A DNA stretch of 64,000 nt, from assembly GCA_035489435.1 (NCBI GenBank), contig DATHKG010000029.1; one strand, written 5' to 3'. The stretch's first letter is position 1. Each line of letters opens with the position of its first letter. Below the pieces are notes generated by a model. That model searched no databases and had not been told where the DNA came from. It saw nothing but the letters and a program-made list of their open reading frames with translations. The stretch comes from DATHKG01 sp035489435. GTDB taxonomy: Bacteria; Bacteroidota; Bacteroidia; Chitinophagales; Chitinophagaceae. The position numbers were made by a program, and so were the translations under genes. Shown here piece after piece: positions 60,710 through 64,000 of the stretch.

Positions 60710-62266
60710 TTAGTTTAATCTACTTGCCTGAGATGACAGAAGGGATGCAAAATAATTTCTCAGGGCGCTATATAATGTCGCCGAGAATTCCTGATATTTT
60801 TCATGATCCTGTTCAACCTGCTGATCATTCCACGAGCCCATGCCGCCGAATACATCTGCGAATGCAATTGCTAACATACCATAGATATCCACCTTTCTCC
60901 AGCCTAACATTTTAAAAAGTTCTCCGATCCATTGAGCTTCCCGAAGCTTCGCGACAGCATGTTCTGAAAAACCAGCTGAAATTAAATTCGCCGCCAATAA
61001 TTCAAAATGCTCTTCATTATATTTCTCACCAGGTTGTTCCGTTTCGAGTATATAAAGGCTCAGGTTAAAGGATTCTTCAAAAGGAGATTTGATTTTCGCC
61101 GCAAAAGTTTTAATGGCTTCCAAAGCGGTAATAAATTTTTTACGCGCCATATCAGCACCAGGAATATCCGGTAGCAGTGCTTCTTTAATCTGCTCAAACG
61201 CATAGTATTCCCAGTGTTGTTTTTTACTTTCCGGCACCCATCTGTCATTTTCTGACTTTGACCGGGCGGCAGCTCTTTTCAGTTCCAGGTCATCCGGTCC
61301 AAACTTATCTGAAAGCGCTGACGGAATTATTCGTTTTTTGTGTTGCTCTTCACACAATGTGCAAATGCAGCGGCAGATGGGATTCACGATCTTTTGTAGC
61401 AAGTCGTGTTCCATCTTTTCAATTTTTTTCCGCCACTGATCCACAGGAACAGGAGTCATGTTTGCATAAGCGTATTCCGTCAGGGAAGCGTTCAGGCTCT
61501 CCCAAATGAGTTTCTCTTCGAACAACTGTGACTCTACCAACAAAAGGATATCGCCGGACGAAACGTCGCCTGAAGGATTCAGATATACATGCTCGATGTT
61601 ATCAACAAAATAGGGCATTTGCCCGTATTTCATAAATACATCCTGCATACCTTCAGGTATTATGAATTTACATTCATGAATTGTGGACTCGATCTGTACT
61701 TCACTGATCAGATTGTCAGCGAGAGACTCAAATACCTTTCTTCCTTCTTCGGTTAAAAGATATACTGGCGCCTGAGCCTGTGGAAAGGTTCCGCGTTGAT
61801 TAAGAATATTTGATTCCAGTATTAAGGTTGCCGCCCTGGACCAGGCAATTTCTTTATTTGGCTGACTGTCGAGAAGTAAAATGAATTGCTCGGGTGTAAT
61901 TTCATACTGAGACGAAGAAAAGCTGTTTAGTACAAAAGTACGGATCTGGCTTTTTGTTGTAATTTCAAGCAGAAGGTCAGACGGGCCGGCAAAAGCTGCA
62001 AGTATATGCGCCTGCAAAGCGTGATCCTGCAAAGAGCTATTGAACAACTTTACTTTCAATACATCCTCGCTACGAAGCCTGTTGATCCAACCTGCGAATG
62101 TTTCTTCATCACCGTTTTCCCGGGCCCCAAGGGAAACAAAGTGGGGTTTTCTTAACTCATCATGGACGTAATTTTTTTCAATGATCGAAAACAAAGGTAA
62201 AATCTGGTCCCCGGTCGCTAAAAGCGCCGCTGATGTCAGGACTTGAATGTGGTCTGTACGAGTCAT
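60710..62266 (-). CDS. Hypothetical 518-residue protein with Cys cluster
   Basis: I do not recognise this family. The protein (starting MTRTDHIQVLTSAALLATGDQ) has no signal peptide or clear membrane segment. It is mostly helical, with CRCICTLCEEQH near residues 300-312, a Cys/His cluster that could bind zinc, and a C-terminal helical region ending NYFASLLSSQASRLN. Two segments in the middle resemble a regulator-like fold (AWSRAATLILESNILNQRG, LLTEEGRKVFESLADNLI), possibly winged-helix, but weakly. It is followed by nothing on its strand for 250 bp except the palindrome, and stands 30 bp after the small exported protein gene at 62297, so they may be cotranscribed. Confidence 0.7.
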   Translation of the reverse strand: MTRTDHIQVLTSAALLATGDQILPLFSIIEKNYVHDELRKPHFVSLGARENGDEETFAGWINRLRSEDVLKVKLFNSSLQDHALQAHILAAFAGPSDLLLEITTKSQIRTFVLNSFSSSQYEITPEQFILLLDSQPNKEIAWSRAATLILESNILNQRGTFPQAQAPVYLLTEEGRKVFESLADNLISEVQIESTIHECKFIIPEGMQDVFMKYGQMPYFVDNIEHVYLNPSGDVSSGDILLLVESQLFEEKLIWESLNASLTEYAYANMTPVPVDQWRKKIEKMEHDLLQKIVNPICRCICTLCEEQHKKRIIPSALSDKFGPDDLELKRAAARSKSENDRWVPESKKQHWEYYAFEQIKEALLPDIPGADMARKKFITALEAIKTFAAKIKSPFEESFNLSLYILETEQPGEKYNEEHFELLAANLISAGFSEHAVAKLREAQWIGELFKMLGWRKVDIYGMLAIAFADVFGGMGSWNDQQVEQDHEKYQEFSATLYSALRNYFASLLSSQASRLN

Positions 62267-62296
62267 AAAAATAAAATAATTTTAAGCAATGTTTTA

Positions 62297-63013
62297 TTAG
62301 AGTCGAATCCATCCGATCCACGACTGCTTCTTATTTTCCGGATAGAAAACCAGCCTCCATTTTCCGGAGCTTGTCAATTCAACAACCTTTGTCAATTTAC
62401 TGATGTAGCGGACATGGTTTCCTTTTATGGTCTCTTCTGAGCAATCGTCTTTTTTCACAATATCATTTATTTTGGGACTGCTGCGAAGCGTGCCTTTTAT
62501 TTCCGTTTCGTGCAACTTATCCAAAGTGATTTTAGTGTTTCCGTCGAAGGTTATTACGTTTTTATCGACCCCGGAGTCATTGTAAATCGTTATCGCGGTA
62601 TACTCTGAGAAATAATCACAGCAACAGGCTTCCTTAAGAATGTTTATGATTGTGCCTTTTGTAGTTTGTTCCAGTGCTATTATTTGTCCGGGAGAGTCAT
62701 GAATCTGCTTTAATTTCTGTCCATCATTCAGAAATATTCCGGTTTGCGGATAAGGCCTGCAAGGTCCCGAATAGATCAGATCATCAATTCCGTCGTTATT
62801 TAAATCAACAACATGGTAGGAGTCCCATTTACGAAAACTTTGATCATCACAGAAGTAGTCTTTAAGCGGCGGAATTTTTGAAAATCCCGTTGTATCGAAC
62901 GCAAAGGCAGCGTGGTTGTTCAGTAGCTTTAATCTTTTCTCAATATCAAAAGTTGTCTGTGCCGGGGAAACGGTCGACAATGATAAGGTCAATATTGACA
63001 GGTAGAATTTCAT
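62297..63013 (-). CDS. Hypothetical exported protein with one Ca-binding FG-GAP-like motif
   Basis: Exported protein of 238 residues; signal MKFYLSILTLSLSTVSPAQ. A single calcium-loop motif DLNNDGIDDLIYSG resembles FG-GAP/VCBS repeats, but no repeats follow. EACCCDYFSEY gives three consecutive Cys, possible disulfide or metal binding. The end (GKWRLVFYPENKKQSWIGWIRL) looks like a short SH3-like strand pair. Family and function are not known to me. It is upstream of the 518-residue gene, 30 bp apart, on the same strand. Confidence 0.72.
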   Translation of the reverse strand: MKFYLSILTLSLSTVSPAQTTFDIEKRLKLLNNHAAFAFDTTGFSKIPPLKDYFCDDQSFRKWDSYHVVDLNNDGIDDLIYSGPCRPYPQTGIFLNDGQKLKQIHDSPGQIIALEQTTKGTIINILKEACCCDYFSEYTAITIYNDSGVDKNVITFDGNTKITLDKLHETEIKGTLRSSPKINDIVKKDDCSEETIKGNHVRYISKLTKVVELTSSGKWRLVFYPENKKQSWIGWIRL

Positions 63014-63108
63014 TAATGATATTGGTTATTGTATGTCCGGCAGGACGTGAATATATAACAGGGCCCAATATAGAAGAATTATGGAGTAGATGCAAGTGGC
63101 ATGTCTTT

Positions 63109-64000
63109 TTATGGAATGAAGGCTGATGCGGATGGTATGTTCTCTGCCTTTTCAAATGAGCGCAGGTATGCATCGCGGTAGAATTGCATTTCCGTTTTTT
63201 TGTTTTGCTTTTTCAGGCTCAGATATAAACCCAGGGATGACCAACCGTTTCCGGGATTCCATACCAGATCTTCGCGGTAGATTTTTTCGGCAGTCGCGGC
63301 CTGTCCCGCTTGTAGTAAATATGCTCCAAGATATTGACGGGCAGGCAACATCCAGTCACTAGGTTCGGTATAAATAAGACGATCTTCTATTGAAGTAGCT
63401 TGTGAGAAACCCGCCAGTGCAGCTAATGTTTTTTTTTGTTTAAACGCGATAGCCCCTTCCAATATCCCTTCCGCAATCCTGGCACCATCCAACGGCGTAT
63501 TGAAAGGGATACGCCGGATTTTTAGTATCGGATCTGTGAGGCGTTCCTTTAGTAAGCGGAGTTGCTGTTCCGCTTCATTTGTCTTTCCCGTATTGAGTAA
63601 AGCCATCCCCCACCCGAAATGAAATAATACAGAGGCGTAAGAAAGTTTATTGTCGGGTGGTCGTTGCTCCAGAACAGATTTCCACTGCCCGAGCCTGACC
63701 TGCGCTAACAAAGGAAACATAGACAGGTATTGTTCATAAGTGCTTTCGGGTGAGGGCGACACGCTTTTGCTGCATCGACTGGCTGTTCGTTCGCTTTCTG
63801 CGCTCATCGCCCCGCTCAATGCGCAGTAGGCCTGCACGGCGAAGTAGTGCTGCGAATGGCGCGACAATGAAAGATGAGGCGCAAGAGAATCATAGAGCAG
63901 CAGGTTCTCATCAGCCTTATCATTGGAAGGTATCCCTTCTGCAAACAGACCATTGCGTTCATATTCATGACTAGCCATGTGTACCATATGTGCGATGCCG
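63109..64000 (-). CDS. TPR-repeat protein, 3' part
   Basis: C-terminal part of a gene whose start is beyond 64000. The frame stays open to the edge: upstream of the ATG at 63987 the codons read G-I-A-H, giving AHMVHMASHEYERNG, which matches the H-x-x-H-x-[PA]SH-x-Y signature of a tetratricopeptide family found in many bacteria. Later segments (LFHFGWGMALLNTGKTNEAEQQLRLL, PARQYLGAYLLQAGQAATAEKIYREDLVWNPGNGWSSLGLYLSLKKQNK) are TPR-like helices. The family function is unclear, possibly a protein-binding scaffold. The His-rich stretch suggests metal binding. Lies 95 bp upstream of the small exported protein gene on the same strand. Confidence 0.8.
   Translation of the reverse strand, partial: GIAHMVHMASHEYERNGLFAEGIPSNDKADENLLLYDSLAPHLSLSRHSQHYFAVQAYCALSGAMSAESERTASRCSKSVSPSPESTYEQYLSMFPLLAQVRLGQWKSVLEQRPPDNKLSYASVLFHFGWGMALLNTGKTNEAEQQLRLLKERLTDPILKIRRIPFNTPLDGARIAEGILEGAIAFKQKKTLAALAGFSQATSIEDRLIYTEPSDWMLPARQYLGAYLLQAGQAATAEKIYREDLVWNPGNGWSSLGLYLSLKKQNKKTEMQFYRDAYLRSFEKAENIPSASAFIP

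Noticed and set aside
1..64000. tRNA, rRNA, insertion sequence or prophage
   Set aside because: No cloverleaf, transposase, integrase or phage gene was recognised in any gap or frame.

Overview
The window is chromosomal DNA of a Bacteroidota bacterium, most likely of the Chitinophagaceae. The signs are SusC/SusD pairs, SusD-type lipoproteins, a hybrid-type sensor with Reg_prop and Y_Y_Y domains, a protein with a type IX secretion (T9SS) C-terminal sorting domain, MacB/FtsX-like permeases of about 800 residues, and A-rich sequence rather than Shine-Dalgarno sites before start codons. No rRNA, tRNA, phage, transposase or CRISPR array was seen.

Layout. (1) 1-11354 is a polysaccharide utilization locus (PUL): the end of a SusC, a SusD, a 1140-residue FG-GAP/ASPIC lipoprotein, two GH16 enzymes (one with a Calx-beta domain), a clan GH-A glycosidase and a small SnoaL-like lipoprotein. 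The GH16 content points to beta-1,3- or mixed-linkage glucan. (2) 11422-15104 (minus) encodes a TPR sensor kinase and an NtrC-type regulator. (3) 15105-26224 is an accessory stretch of short genes: two tandem C-x2-C proteins, two alpha/beta hydrolases, an NAD(P)-binding reductase, a bestrophin, an aldo/keto reductase with an AraC regulator, DUF488 and DUF3606 proteins, a second AraC regulator, and a DoxX-like protein with an ECF sigma factor. Repeats and structured non-coding DNA are dense here. (4) 26395-38325 holds two MacB/FtsX-like permeases without ATPases on either side of a 1347-residue NHL-repeat T9SS protein, then a CocE-type hydrolase and a DUF1801 protein. (5) 38474-60460 is a second PUL. 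A sensor kinase and an AraC-type response regulator, normally one fused protein, are two genes here. They are divergent from SusC, SusD, three GH43 proteins, a GH5-like glycosidase, an FAD oxidoreductase, a DUF885 protein, an S9 peptidase and a tandem VOC protein. Arabinan or arabinoxylan is the likely substrate. (6) 60535-64000 has a long near-perfect palindrome, two unrecognised genes and the end of a TPR gene running off the window.

The most unusual signal crosses regions. Many gene boundaries carry short direct or tandem duplications, several overlapping the start codon (near 3765, 8412, 15594, 19714, 48244) or stop codon (18354, 47221, 55287), plus a 16-unit 9-bp minisatellite at 16336-16478. 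Other points of interest are the split hybrid sensor, a 21-bp-phased repeat in the PUL promoter region, an aldo/keto reductase lacking its catalytic His, a GH43 propeller interrupted by a jelly-roll-like segment, and a GC-rich hairpin element at about 18386-18545.
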